Shown piece after piece: positions 32,888 to 44,412 of a DNA stretch of 64,000 bases. The translations under genes and the position numbers were made by a program. The DNA comes from Pictodentalium vernedei (Eukaryota > Mollusca > Scaphopoda > Dentaliida > Dentaliidae), in NCBI GenBank assembly GCA_031216915.1, contig CM062297.1:181436350-181500349 (forward strand). The letters run 5' to 3'. How positions within the stretch are numbered: position 1 is the first letter of the stretch; each line of letters opens with the position of its first letter. Below the pieces are notes generated by a model that ran no database searches, was not told the DNA's origin, and saw only the letters and a program-made list of their open reading frames with translations.

Positions 32888-33825
32888 GTAAGAGTTTCCA
32901 TCCTGAAACTATGACACACCAGGGTTCTGCCTGCAGTAGTGAGTGGTGGTCGCAAGTGTCTGGGACTTTTTTATTTTCTGACCATCCCTTTGGGTAAACA
33001 TGCCTTTTTAACTTTTATATCCCAGAAATTTCTGGGCAGAACCCTGCACTGATTTCCATGCAAAAACCCACAAAACACCTTGCTGACATGTTTTTTTTTT
33101 TACATAGGCCTGTTCGTTGTTGCCAATTTCCACTGTAAACTACAGTCATATTTTTCAGTAATTTATAGTCAAGACATCAGTCATGACAGTGTGCATTAGC
33201 AGTAGAAACTTGACAAGAAAACACTGTTATGGTAACTCACTATTTTGGGGTGGAGTGGCGGGGGGGTCTTCCTTTTGGTTTTATGTCGGGGCACCTGAAT
33301 TGAAGTGCTAAAATTTAATGAACTAGGAATTGGACCTTTGAGGGATATTGAAGTTTTTGTGTTTTAATACTATCAGAGTTTTTTTTATCTTAATTATTGG
33401 AATACTGTTATATGTCATATTTTTGGAGAGATTTTTCCAAACAAGTGTCATTTAGCAGCATATAACAATGTTATTTAAAGTATATATATATTTATTTTAC
33501 AATAAGAATGTATTTCCCCCAATTCAAGTAAAACCATATAGTCAAAGTACAAATCTGTATCAAAGGTAGCCACCACATCAGCAATCATTCAATTCAGAAA
33601 GAGAATGTTTTTTACCTGCACTCATTGAAAACTGATTGCACATGCTGAGGTCACCATTTTGATAACAGTAATTATATGATAAATAAATCACCAGCTCAGC
33701 GAGATAATAAGACACGATCATTTTTTGTCATGATGATATTTTTGTATAGGCTTAGCATACATATAACCTGAAAAATAAAACAAAGAAACACACAGTTGAA
33801 ACACTACTATACACTGTGGTGGCTA
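32888..33825. other. Start of UTP6 downstream intron; no feature recognised
   Basis: After GTAAGAG the sequence is AT-rich, with a long T run before 33107. A splice-like AG at 33107 does not lead into a UTP6-compatible frame. Confidence 0.5.
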
Positions 33826-33827
33826 TA

Positions 33828-34542
33828 CAGTAAAATCTGTCTTGAGAGACCACTGTCTTGAGTGACCACCTGTCTTGAGAGACCACATCTACCAGGCACC
33901 GATTGGTTTTATTCTATAATGGACCTGCTATGGGAGACCACCTGTCTTGAGAGACCACCTGTCTTGAGAGACCACTATGACCTGGTACCAACTTGTATTT
34001 TTATGCCATTATAGACCTGTCTTGAGAGACCGCCCCTTTGAAGACTGAAACCATGACAAAAACTTTTTACCTGTTCTGGAATTGGAAAATCCATTGTGGT
34101 TATACTAACATAATTAAAAGTATTAAAAGCTCTTAATTGGGTTTCAATTGCTAACTCATTACAGATTGAGATGTTTTTATAAGACCCCTGTGAAAAGATT
34201 AGGATTATTGCTGAATAAACAATTTCATACATACCTGAAATGTGACAGATGGGAATAAAAATAAATTTGTGTTCAAAATCTTTTTGTAACAAATTGAAAT
34301 GGACTGTTATAAAAATTATAAAAAATAAATTAGTGTTGAAAATCTTCAATGAAGATTTTCAACACTAATTTATTTTTATAATTTTTTTTACAAAAACTTC
34401 ATAAAAAAGAACAACTACAAAGTAATTACAAAAATCTGAATTTTGTTGTTGCTTATTCACTGACTTGAGAAAACCAGAAACCTGTTGTGAGAGACCACTT
34501 TTGTGTGGCCCAAAGGGCGGTCTCTCAAGACAGGTTCTACTG
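33828..34542. mobile_element. TA-target element R (715 bp)
   Basis: TA at 33826-33827 and 34543-34544; ends CAGTAAAATCTGTCTTGAGA and TCTCAAGACAGGTTCTACTG. Near the left end CTGTCTTGAGAGACCAC is repeated several times. An inner perfect hairpin at about 34310-34391 joins TTAGTGTTGAAAATCTTCA to its complement. Probably moved by a Tc1/mariner transposase. Confidence 0.82.
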
Positions 34543-34574
34543 TAGTACAAGTAGAACAATGAATTGGGATTATA

Positions 34575-35576
34575 TCATGCACAGATCGAGAACGTAATAC
34601 CATGGCATCATTATCTTTATTCATAAAAAATCATAGATGCTCAATGATTGTCGGAAATCCATATGGTGGTAATAACCTATATATATTCCACTTGGGAACC
34701 TCGGCAAGTAGTGCAATACTTGAATAATGTTCTGTTTTACTAGCCTAATATGATCTGGTAAGTAATACCTTGGTTGTGAGTCATCTAAAGTGAGCAGCAT
34801 TGGTATCAATAAATTCCTAAGGCCCCACAAAGTAAATCTTCTGTTTCTCAGGCCATTTTTGTAAAATTGCATGTGGACCCCGATTTTCTATTTTGAAGCA
34901 TTGCAAAGCCTTATTGCACTCAAGAGACAAATTTATCAATTTTATTAACTTGGGTAAAATATCAGACATAAACCATTTAATTTTTATTTTTTATCATGCA
35001 CAGATCGAGAACGTAATACCATGACATCATTATCTTCATTCATAAAAAATCATAGATGCTCAATGATTGTCAAAATATGTGCAATATTGTAAGATAAATT
35101 GGTTGTTACCACCAAGAGGGTTTCCGAGATGGTATATTGAAGTCTCAACCTCGCTTCTGGGTCAGATATCAATTCGTTCTAATGGACTCATCGATATATG
35201 TCCAGAAATAATGTCTTCACTTAAATACACCATCTCGGAAACCCATATGGTGGTAATAACCTATATATATTCCACTTGGGAACCTCGGCAAGTAGTGCAA
35301 TACTTGAATAATGTTCTGTTTTACTAGCCTAATATGATCTGGTAAGTAATACCTTGGTTGTGAGTCATCTAAAGTGAGCAGCATTGGTATCAACAAATTC
35401 CTAAGGCCCCACAAAGTAAATCTTCTGTTTCTCAGGCCATTTTTGTAAAATTGCATGTGGACGGCGATTTTCTATTTTGAAGCATTGCAAAGCCTTATTG
35501 CACTCAAGAGACAAATTTATCAATTTTATTAACTTGGGTAAAATATCAGACATAAACCATTTAATTTTTATTTTTT
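34575..35576. repeat. Local tandem duplication, ~420 and ~580 bp copies
   Basis: Copy 1 (34575-34994) and copy 2 (34995-35576) both begin TCATGCACAGATCGAGAACG and end in the left half of element O. Copy 2 has an extra ~155 bp (about 35070-35226), with a short inverted pair GTTTCCGAGATGGTAT and ACACCATCTCGGAAAC at its ends. Reverse-strand frames common to both copies are considered repeat by-products. Confidence 0.82.
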
Positions 35577-36337
35577 AGCTCAAATTGATGAAGTCATGCT
35601 GATCTATCGCTGTCACTTGGCATGTGTCGTCAACATACATACATATGTATGTACACAATTTCCTTTGGTACACTGCACAGGTCGCATTTATGATTGGATC
35701 GCTTTGAAACTTGGTGTGCTTGTTTGGGGTGACCTCTAGATGGAAGCTATTGATTTTCGTCCATTTCCGTCAAAAAACGTTGCCATTTTCAGTGACCTTT
35801 GAACTTAGTTTTGCAACTTAGAGTTTAGTTATGCATCAATATTCATTTTGCAGGATTCCCATGGGGCCTTGAAAACCTTGAATTCAAAAATTGACCTTCC
35901 AAGGTCCTGAATTTTTAGGAGGAGCCTTGAATGTCCTTGAAAACGGACAATTTTTTAATCTGTCGTATAGCACACAAATAATCTACACAAATTTAACAGC
36001 GTTTACAGCAATCTGTTCCTGCTAAAAATAGCCCTCTCTGAGTGATGCCTGTTGCTGCAGTTCCATTATGAATCAAGCTCTGGGGTTGGTCAATCAGGCT
36101 TCCTGCAGGGCCTTGAAAGCCTTGAATTCAAAAAATGACCTTCCAAGGCCTTGAAAGTCCTTGAATTTTCAGGAGGAGCCTTGAATGTCCTTGAAAATGG
36201 ACAATTTTTTAATCCGTCGTATAGTGTACAAATAATCTACGCGAATTTAACAGCATTTACAGCAATCTGTTCCCGCTAAAAATATCCCTCTCTGAGTGAT
36301 GCCTGTTGCACCAGTTCCATTATGAATCAAGCTCTAG

Positions 36338-37465
36338 CAGGGACCAGCCGTGAGGGTGACTAGGGAGATTATGTCGCCCTTCTAAGCCCAAAGTTGCCTA
36401 GAAAAATAGTCTGAGCGATTACAAGTCGCCCTCTAAAAATTGGCCAAAATGAGGAAAGGCTGAACTGAGTGATGTGAGGTTTGCATGAAAACAATTAATT
36501 TCAAAAATTGAATGTGCTTGAGTGTGATAAATGGGCATTTTAATTCGTCAAATAAACATCCATTTATATGAAATCACATGACAATCAATTAACCATTGTC
36601 GCTTTTGGCAGATTTTTTTATTTCTATTTTGTTGCATTTCAGTTGGAGCTTCAAATGTTGAAACGAAAATAGGGGACTTATGCGACTCAACATATAACCC
36701 AGTTTGAAAGTAGGTTACGTCACTTAGGATGCCGAAAATGTATACACAATGGACGTATTTTATAACAGTATTTTTATTTCGTTTTGCTCACGACTGTTAA
36801 CTGTTGGGCCGTTTATTCCCAGAAAAACACGAATGGAATTGAAACACATGAAAAAAGCTTTAGTGATGACAAGAAAAGCTTTGTACAGGACACGAGTGCA
36901 CATGTGGACGATCTTGAAAAAGGATCCTCCTAAACAACGGAATGACACGAAATGACATGAAATGACACCAGAATGCCATAAAAATATGCGGAATGACATT
37001 TCTTTTACAAAATACTCGACCCCAAAATGTATTTTGTTTATTAACTAACAAAGTACCTCCCAAGCAACCTTCTTACATCTGGTCCTGTTCACACTTTCAG
37101 ACTTAGGAAATTATTAGCTTAGTAGACTTTGGTGAAAGGCAACCACAGGAGGGTGCTGGGGGATTGGCACGAAGAAGAGGGGAGGGGTCATGAAGGAGAG
37201 GGTAGCAGTGGGGGATTTTCAGTCAATAATTACTTTGTGATTTTTTAACCTGGCATAGATGCATCATAGACAACTGGACCTGGACTATTTGGACGTTAAT
37301 GGAGGACCACAAATTGAAAATATGAAGGTGCGGCGGGGGTAGTACATTAATGTTCTTAATTTTCCCCACTTGCCTATGAAATCTCCCTACATGACTCTGC
37401 GGTCTCCCTATTTTTCTGGAGGGAGACATGGAGTCTCCCTAAAATTCCCCCCAAGGCTGGTCCCT
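36338..37465. mobile_element. hAT-like non-autonomous element Y (1,128 bp)
   Basis: Perfect 8-bp target duplication AGCTCTAG at 36330-36337 and 37466-37473; ends CAGGGACCAGCCGTGAGGG and CAAGGCTGGTCCCTG. The empty counterpart in the neighbouring tandem copy reads AATCAAGCTCTGGGGTTGG at 36071. No recognisable transposase. Confidence 0.9.
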
Positions 37466-37672
37466 GAGCTCTAGGATTGGTCAATGCAGGTTGGTGCTTG
37501 ATCAATGTGTTTGGTTCAAATGAATGATAAAATTTGTTGCAGGATGTGAGTGATTATTGTTTTTTGTTGTACCAAATTGAAAGTAAACTCAAACTGTAGG
37601 CTATCGGTATACATGTATATTATTATTTTGTGGTCGTTTCTTGTGTTATTAGAGGAATTTCAAGTGACAAAC

Positions 37673-37890
37673 ATGGGGAAATGTAGCGTCCAGGATGCCA
37701 GGTTGAAAGCACCAGCTTACAGTGCATGGTTAGTACCGGTGCCTGGAGATAAACATTCTGCTTACTGCAAACGTTGCCAAAAAAAAAATCAACGTCTTGG
37801 TCATGGGCGAGTCTGCATTGAGATTGCATGCTAGTTCTGACAAACATACTAAACTTTCTCAAGAGGTCAGTAAAAATATGATGCTTCTTT
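37673..37890 (+). pseudogene. BED-type zinc-finger fragment in element Q
   Basis: From ATG at 37673: MGKCSVQDARLKAPAYSAWL, then VPVPGDKHSAYCKRCQK. After a 10-base A run (37779-37788) the matching continuation is in the next frame: MGESALRLHASSDKH. The pattern Cys-x2-Cys ... His-x5-His with a preceding Trp-Leu-x-Pro-Val is that of the finger found in many hAT-like and related transposon proteins. No transposase core follows. A splice-like TTATTAG stands just upstream, so this may be a second exon of the transposon gene. Confidence 0.65.
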
Positions 37891-40119
37891 CACCGAATCG
37901 AAAAATCAGGCATCAACAGCAATCAGTATGGGTTAATATGTTGGTCAGTCAAAAATGGCACATTAAAGACTACAGTTGTATGCCTTATTCAATCAGAAGT
38001 CTGAACACTGTCAGATCCAACAGTGTTATTACTTGAATTATGTGTGTTCACATTTCAACATGTTTCAAGATATGGTATATTTAACATCATTGGGCCTAGA
38101 AAAAGCCTTAAATTTTAATCTTTGTGGCCTTGAAAAAAGTTGAAAATTGTCGAGAAAAGGCCTTGAATAGCCTCGATTTTGAGTAATTTTGACTTGTTGG
38201 ACCCTGCTTTGGCATGCCTCACAGGGCACATTTATGATCAAATCACTTTTTTTTTTTTGTTTTGGTTGACCTCTAAATGGGAACTATTGATTTTCTTCCA
38301 TTTTCGTCAAAAAATGTTGCTGTTGGCAATGACCTTTGAATTTAGTTTAGTTAAGCCTCAATATATTCCTTTAGCATGCCCTACAGGGCACATTTATGAT
38401 CAGATTGCTTTGAAACTTGGTCTACTTGTTTGGAGTGACCTCTAGATGGGAGCTAGCAATGACATTCAGCTTATTGGATTGACCTCTAGATGGGAGCTAT
38501 TGATTTTCTTCTATTTTTGTCAAAAAATGTTACCGTTGGCATCAACCTTTGAACTTAGTGCAGTTATGCAGCAATATTTCCCTTTGTCACACCCTACAGG
38601 TTACATTTGTGATTGGATCGCTTTGAAACTTGGTATGCTTGCTAGATGAGAGCTATGGATTTTCTTCATTTCCATCAAAAAACGTTGCCATTGTTAACTA
38701 CCTTTGAACTTACTTTACTTATGGATAGGTATGTTCATTTAGCATGCCCTACAGGGCTCATTTATGATCAGATTGCTTTGAAACTTAGTATGCTTGTTTG
38801 GGGTGACCTTTATTTGAAAGCTATTGATTTTCATCCATTTCTGTCAAATAACTTTGCTGTTGGCATCAACCTTTGAACTTAGTGCAGTTATGCATCAATA
38901 TTTCCCTTTGGCACATCCCACAGGGCACATTTATTATCAAATCGATTTGTAACTTGGTTGGCTCGTTTGGGGTGTCCTTTAGATGGGAGCTATCGATTTC
39001 CTTCTATTTCTGTCAAAAAACGTTGCCGTTGGAAATGACCTTTGAACTTAGTTTAGTTATGCATCAGTATATTCCTTTGGCACACCCTACAGGGCACATT
39101 TATGATCGGATTGCTTTGAAACTTGGTATGCTTGTTTGGAATGACCTCTAGATGGGAGCTATTGATTTTCTTCCATTTCTGTCAAAAAACGTTGCCATTA
39201 GCAACTATTCTTCCACTTAGTGCATTTGTGCATCAATATATTCCTTTGGCACACAGCACAGGTCGCATTTATGATCAGATTGCTTTGAAACTTGGTGTGT
39301 TTGTTTGGGGTGACCTCTAGATGGGAGCTGTTGATTTTCATCCATTTCTGTTAAAAATAAAAAAAACGTTGCCATCAGCAGTGACTTTTGAACTTCGTGC
39401 ATTTGTGAATCAATATATTCCTTTGGCATGCCCTGCAGGGCACAATTTATGAATGGACTGCTTTGAAACTTTGCATGCTTGTTTGCCGTGACCTCTAGAT
39501 GGGATCTATTGATTTTCTTTCAATTCCATCAAGAAATGTTACCGTTGGCAACGACATTCAACTTATCCATTTTGCATATCAACAATTTCCTTTGGCACAT
39601 TACACAGGTCGCATTTATCATCAGATCACTTTGAAACTTAGTATGTGTGTTTGGGGTGACTTCTAGATGGGAGCTATTGATTTTCTTTCATTTCCAACAA
39701 ACAACGTTGCCGTTAACAACAGTGTTTGGACATTGTGGATTTGTGCATCAATTTTTCCTTCGGCACACCCTGCAGGGTGCATTCATGAATGGATTGGTTT
39801 GAAACTTGGTATGCTTGTTTGGGGTTACCTCTAGCTATTGATTTTCTTTCATTTCTGTTGAGAAACGTTGCTGTTAGAAGGTCACATTGGTCATTGAATT
39901 GTTTTGAAATTTGGTATGCCTGTTCGGGGTGACTTTTAGATGGGAGCTATCAATTTTCTTCCATTTTCATGAAAAACCTTTGTTTAAGTTTGCATTGGTT
40001 ATAAAAAAAGAGCATACAGCAGCCAAAAGGACCATGCGGGAGGGCCTAAGAAACAGATTTTTAACTTTTCTTTAGGCTTAAAAATCATTTTATACTTGTG
40101 CTGTGTCCAAAATATAGCC

Positions 40120-40330
40120 ATAGATGCTGAAAGTGACCTCTGATATATATATAGAATAATCGTATAGTGTTTTGAAGTAAAAAATTTATTCTACGAGTAG
40201 GATTAAGAATGAAACCGACGAGCCTCTGGCGAGTCGGTTTCATTCTTAATTCTATGAGTAGAATAAATTTTTTACTTGAAAACTCTATACGTTTATTTTG
40301 TTTATCCCATAAAATCATGCTATAAATTTC
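40120..40330. repeat. Hairpin MITE, ~145 bp stem-loop
   Basis: CGTATAGTGTTTTGAAGTAA and ATTAAGAATGAAACCGAC on the left pair with GTCGGTTTCATTCTTAAT and the far arm ending CTCTATACG (about 40153-40297). Confidence 0.75.
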
Positions 40331-41221
40331 TACAAAACACAGCGAGAAGTTAGGAGCACATTGGTCCAATTCGATCGACCAGCAAAATTGGCAAAAATAA
40401 ACAAGGTGCAGTAATACATTTCTGTCTAAAAATAATTCCCCTACAAACTTGAGCTAAACTTGCAAAAATACTTTATTATATGAGCAGTGGGTGGTGTTTT
40501 CTGCTGGCATTGTGTAATACTTTCAAAAAGATTTAAAGAAATCAACAATCGAACTATTAATTATGCTAGACAAATGTGGTAGAGGCCAGAGGTCAACAGG
40601 TCCGTCGCTACTAGGGGAATAAATTCTTTCACTGTTAAACCCATGGGGAAAATTTATCACCCTACTAGGTGAATAAAGCAAACATTTATACAAGGCCTTT
40701 ATTGTTTAAATAAACTGCCATTTATGGGATAAAATATATAATATAACATTATAAACTAAATTAACATCCAACATTTAAAGTTTTGCTATGTAAGATGAAA
40801 TCATTCCTACAACTTTCGTTGGTGGTACAAGTTCATTTAATGCTGGGGTTGGAAATCATGTTTTGGAAGCATGAAATGAAAGAATGAAAAACATTTATAT
40901 GGCAGTGCTTGCATGCAGCAGTTGACAGTTCGGCTGATTTTTTAGATAGCTCTTTGCAGTGGTGGGTGAAACTCTAACAGAAACTAGCAATGCACAGCAT
41001 CACCACCTACCAAAAGTGCCAAGTTACAAGCATTGCATTGCGAATTCTTACAAAAAATTGGGCAGTCCTCCTGTATCCTTTAGGTTAAGGGCACAATCTT
41101 TACTGTAGAAATCACCAAAATTAATTTGTCATAGTACTGTGCACAGTAATCACTCTGCAGATTTGAGTTTTACTTCCAAAACATAGCTTATGACCACTTG
41201 TTCCCTTCATCCTGATAGATA
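40331..41221. other. No recognised feature
   Basis: AT-rich sequence without supportable features. Confidence 0.5.
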
Positions 41222-41592
41222 TACTGCACATTGATGGTGCATTTGACTTTTAAACTACTGTTAACCCTGTTTGTGAGGAGTTAGTACACTGGAAAGTCTG
41301 TCAGTTGCTCGCCGCTGGTCCCTTCCAAGCCTGGAAATAAGCAGACTGTCATCTGCAAAATGAACACAGCAGGGTAGCATCACTAAATTTACCCTCTGCA
41401 AACCTCAACCTGAATCAGGGTCTCAGACCTAAACAGAAAAAGGTACCCACAAGATAAATTGTCCCTCTGTATGGGATAACATTAGCAAATTCATCCTCTG
41501 CATATGACAGACTGCTTATTTCCAGGCCTGCTCCCTCCATCCATAAAACTGTCCAACACAGGTTGACCCTGGCTGGCAAACGTGTCATTAAC
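41222..41592 (+). mobile_element. SINE fragment split by family G MITE copy 4
   Basis: SINE body and alternative tail (CTGCACATTGATGGTGCATT, then GTTGACCCTGGCTGGCAAAC) are separated by 41326-41530. That insert has family G ends CAAGCCTGGAAATAAGCAG and CTGCTTATTTCCAGGC and an internal deletion. Confidence 0.78.
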
Positions 41593-42429
41593 CCTTGAGG
41601 GCCTAATTCCAACTATGATCACATTTTTTGAGACAGAACAGGTGCTCTACATGCAGTGTTTGGGTTAACTTGCAAGTTACATTCTAAGTACCTGGTAGTT
41701 GTTTTTAGGCATAGCAGCCATGACTAGATTTGATTAAAAATATCTTGAAACTACTCCGTGGGTTAAGAGTTAAACATCACTTAACTACAGGTAAACCCCC
41801 CAGGTTCAGAAAAGTTTTACCGGGCATTGGTGATCAAAGAAACTCTGTTGTTAACAGGCTTTCAAATCCCTGCCACTCTGTTTGCAATAAGAATTTTTGT
41901 TGGATAAAGTATTTGTTGGATAAGGTGTAATGTAGATGATGTATTTGATAAACATTTATCATTTTGTGGAACTATTTCTATGGCATATGATGAGCCCATT
42001 CATTATAGTATAGTGATTACAAAAAACAAGCAATTAATTGAAAATAGAAAATGTTTTCATTTTTGGAATTTACTAAAGAAAAACCTTTGCAATGATTGAT
42101 CATCATCTGAGTTTACATTATGGCCCTGTGATTGGATTCAAATTTTGAAGCATTTTTCTGATCTGATTTGATTTGATTCTCAAATACCTGACTGCCAAGT
42201 ACTGAAATCGAATATCCTGATGATGATCACGGAAACTAATGTCCTTTCTTTTGCATATATCATTTTATTACTTTCCAAAGTGTGATTTACTGGGATTTCT
42301 GGGTCTGATTATAAACAATAACTTAACAAGTGAATTATGCAATCAACAATTGTGTCATGTATCCGTGCGCTCTAACGAAGATGCTTTGCCGTGGGTGTAA
42401 TGGGGACTTCATTGTTTTGGGGGGTTTTT
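41593..42429. other. Fragments of families D and J, otherwise unrecognised
   Basis: AGCAGCCATGACTAGATTTG near 41706 is a family D piece ending TTAAGAGTTAAA. 42040-42100 is a repeat J piece (AGAAAATGTTTTCATTTTTG). Confidence 0.55.
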
Positions 42430-42433
42430 TTAA

Positions 42434-42655
42434 CCCTTTACCTAACATGAAAAGCCAATGACACTTGCAAAAAAAATTCTTGAATAACTAATTTTTTCAT
42501 TTTTTTCTCAAAAACGTAGGTTATAACCCCTCATTGGAACGAGCTCGATGAGCTTGTTCCAATGAGGGCTCATGACCTATGTTTTAGAGACAAAAAAAGT
42601 GGTGATTTTTTTAGAATAGTGCTGTCCGGTTTTGGCCGTTACGTTAGATAAAGGG
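42434..42655. mobile_element. TTAA-MITE family B, copy 3
   Basis: TTAA at 42430-42433 and 42656-42659; ends CCCTTTACCTAACATG and GGCCGTTACGTTAGATAAAG. Full core palindrome at 42526-42572. Confidence 0.85.
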
Positions 42656-42684
42656 TTAAATAATATAATTATCTTTAATAATGA

Positions 42685-42860
42685 AAAGTAATAAACAGAG
42701 TAATCACTTGACTGGACTGGTTATGTGAAATAATTCATTTGAGGTGAGGGACTATATTGTAAAACACTCGTGCACATCCACGCCCTCGTGTTTGTACAAG
42801 GTCCCTCATCTCTCATGAATAATTTCACGTAACCAGTCCAGTCAAGCAATTACTCTCTAT
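42685..42860. repeat. Hairpin MITE, ~170 bp
   Basis: CACTTGACTGGACTGGTTAT and TGAGGTGAGGGAC are met by GTCCCTCATCTCTCATGA and TAACCAGTCCAGTCAAG. Confidence 0.75.
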
Positions 42861-43098
42861 ATATTTGGGCATTATTTCTCACCAATTATGTTAATATCAA
42901 GAATATTATGGTTAACTGGTCAGTTAGAGCTGTTGGGTGGTTATTATTTTAAATGTCAGTAGCTGGATATTTCGTTGAAATGCAAATGCATATATCAGAC
43001 AATTTAACAATACTTGAATTTGAAAGGTGCAGGATCATGAGAGATGTGTCAGCTGTGATCTACACTGTCACCCCATATACTGAATGAATGTCTGATTC

Positions 43099-43398
43099 GT
43101 TCGAATCCCACCTGCGGTAACCGCGTTGTGTCCTTGGGCAAGACACTTCACCCCCATCACCCATGTGGGGGCACGGTGACACTGTGTACTAAGGCGTACT
43201 GCACGTTGATGATGCACCTGTCTTCAACCAATTCTAACCCTGCTTGTGTGGAGTTAGTATGTTGGAGAGCTGACAGTTGCTCGCCGTTGCTCGGTGGTTC
43301 TCTCCGGGTACTCCGACTTCCTTCACCCGTAAAACTGTCGTGGTCATGATTAGCCATTGTGCAGAAATATGTGACCTTAAACACCAATAAATAAATAT
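43099..43398 (+). mobile_element. 5'-truncated tRNA-type SINE
   Basis: Starts at the B box (TTCGAATCCCACCTGCGG) and keeps the body and (AATA)n tail. TGATTCG occurs on both flanks and may be the target duplication. Confidence 0.85.
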
Positions 43399-44095
43399 CT
43401 ATGATTCGATTCAAATTTCATTCAAACTTGAACCTTGAACACGCAATTCAATTCATATTTGATTCGAATGGAAAGAGTTAATTACGTAGACAGCATAACT
43501 CAATATATGTTTGAGAGGGCATTTCATGCTGAAGAACTATGTACAATTTCCTAAGGATATAACCATAAAAAGGAGATTCAGATATGCCTGATGGTTCTGG
43601 AATTAGGATATAAAATGTTTGTATGGACAAATGAACAGACGGATGGATGTATGGGTGAATGAACAATCTAATTTGATCCAGAGCATTACCTTATGTAAAA
43701 ATGAGAGGACAAAACCTTTGCAGGTGCATATCCTTTCCCACATGCATCATAACAGTAAACCCCCTATCTTCTTCGAGAGTGGGAGAAAGAAAAAACTAAT
43801 GCTATCGCCAATGGTTATGAATATGATAAGGGCTATAGCTGGTATAATACTGCCCACCCCTAAAGATGACATCAGTATGTCCCCAAAGTAACTCAAACTT
43901 TATATTTTTCTTCTTACTCATAACCTATAACTTAATTCTCACTGTCACAAGCTCAGTCAGCTTATTTCAGAGGTGGGTCATAAGCTATAATTTCAAAGTT
44001 AATATAAACAAACAAAAATATTAACCCTAACTGACTACGTTTATCGTGACATTTTAATGTCATGAAGAATCCGGTTTTGGCGATGTCAAATGCAA
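43399..44095. other. No recognised feature
   Basis: Only a diverged core-palindrome trace near 43915-44010 (CATAACCTATAACTTAATTC, AGGTGGGTCATAAGCTATAA). Confidence 0.5.
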
Positions 44096-44098
44096 TCA

Positions 44099-44412
44099 TT
44101 AGCCCTTTGAACTCGGGTGGTATCTTCCATATCAGTTCAATGACAGCAGCAGGAAGAGTCCATATTCATTATTTGGGAGCAGACCATTAATATTTGCAAC
44201 GTGCAACCTTGTGGCTGCACATTGAAAATATTGATTGGTCTACCACACACATGCACTCAGCATCCATCCTATTTAATGAAATTATGAAGTATCAAGTTCC
44301 TGGATGAAAAAGTGGTCGCTCGGGTTCAAAGTCGGAGTACGTAATATTACGTACCAAAGTCGCAACGCATGGCAATTTTTGTACATAATATTATGTACCA
44401 TAGTTGCAAAGG
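44099..44412. mobile_element. Possible TTAA-type MITE
   Basis: CCCTTTGAACTCGGGTGG near the left end and TCGGGTTCAAAGTCGG plus TTGCAAAGGGTTAA near the right are inverted. Inside are GGTACGTAATATTACGTACC-like palindromes. Confidence 0.5.

Larger units (their letters stand above)
35851..38206. mobile_element. Element Q (CCTTGAA-rich, hAT-like ends)
   Basis: Ends CAGGATTCCCATGGGGCC and, reversed, CAGGGTCCAACAAG. Both flanks are rich in GGCCTTGAAAGCCTTGAA-type text. The left ~240 bp is tandemly duplicated (35860-36105 and 36106-36340). It carries a zinc-finger gene fragment and a nested element Y. Sequence of this type also occurs at 15530-16040, 16680-16760 and 17005-17040. Classification as hAT is inference. 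Confidence 0.65.
35577..39980 (+). repeat. AGCTC-headed repeat P with ~11 tandem units, interrupted
   Basis: The head AGCTCAAATTGATGAAGTCA follows a T run. Units of about 160-175 bp share CACACCCTACAGGGCACATT, TTTGAAACTTGGTATGCTTG, GACCTCTAGATGGGAGCTAT and AAAAACGTTGCCGTTGG-like text. One unit lies left (35660-35850) and about ten lie right (38207-39960) of the inserted element Q. Units are akin to those of repeat V. Confidence 0.82.
35399..40081. mobile_element. Element O, copy 2, split by a nested insertion
   Basis: The left half (TAAGGCCCCACAAAGTAAAT, TTCTGTTTCTCAGGCC) ends at 35576. The right half (GTTTGCATTGGTTATAAAAA, GGCCTAAGAAACAGATTTTT) resumes at about 39981. The halves join to the order seen in the uninterrupted copy at 16130-16541. 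Confidence 0.82.

Noticed and set aside
33108-33150. Strong pyrimidine tract and acceptor-like AG as the next UTP6 exon
   Set aside because: The following sequence does not encode the expected Leu-Trp-x-Asp-Tyr motif in phase 1 and has no matching donor.
34621-35456. Two nearly identical reverse-strand frames of about 80 codons
   Set aside because: They arise because the region is a tandem duplication and part of the frame is the inverted end of element O. No family resemblance.
36749-36955. 68-codon frame in element Y as a transposase remnant
   Set aside because: No catalytic or zinc-finger pattern can be seen in it.
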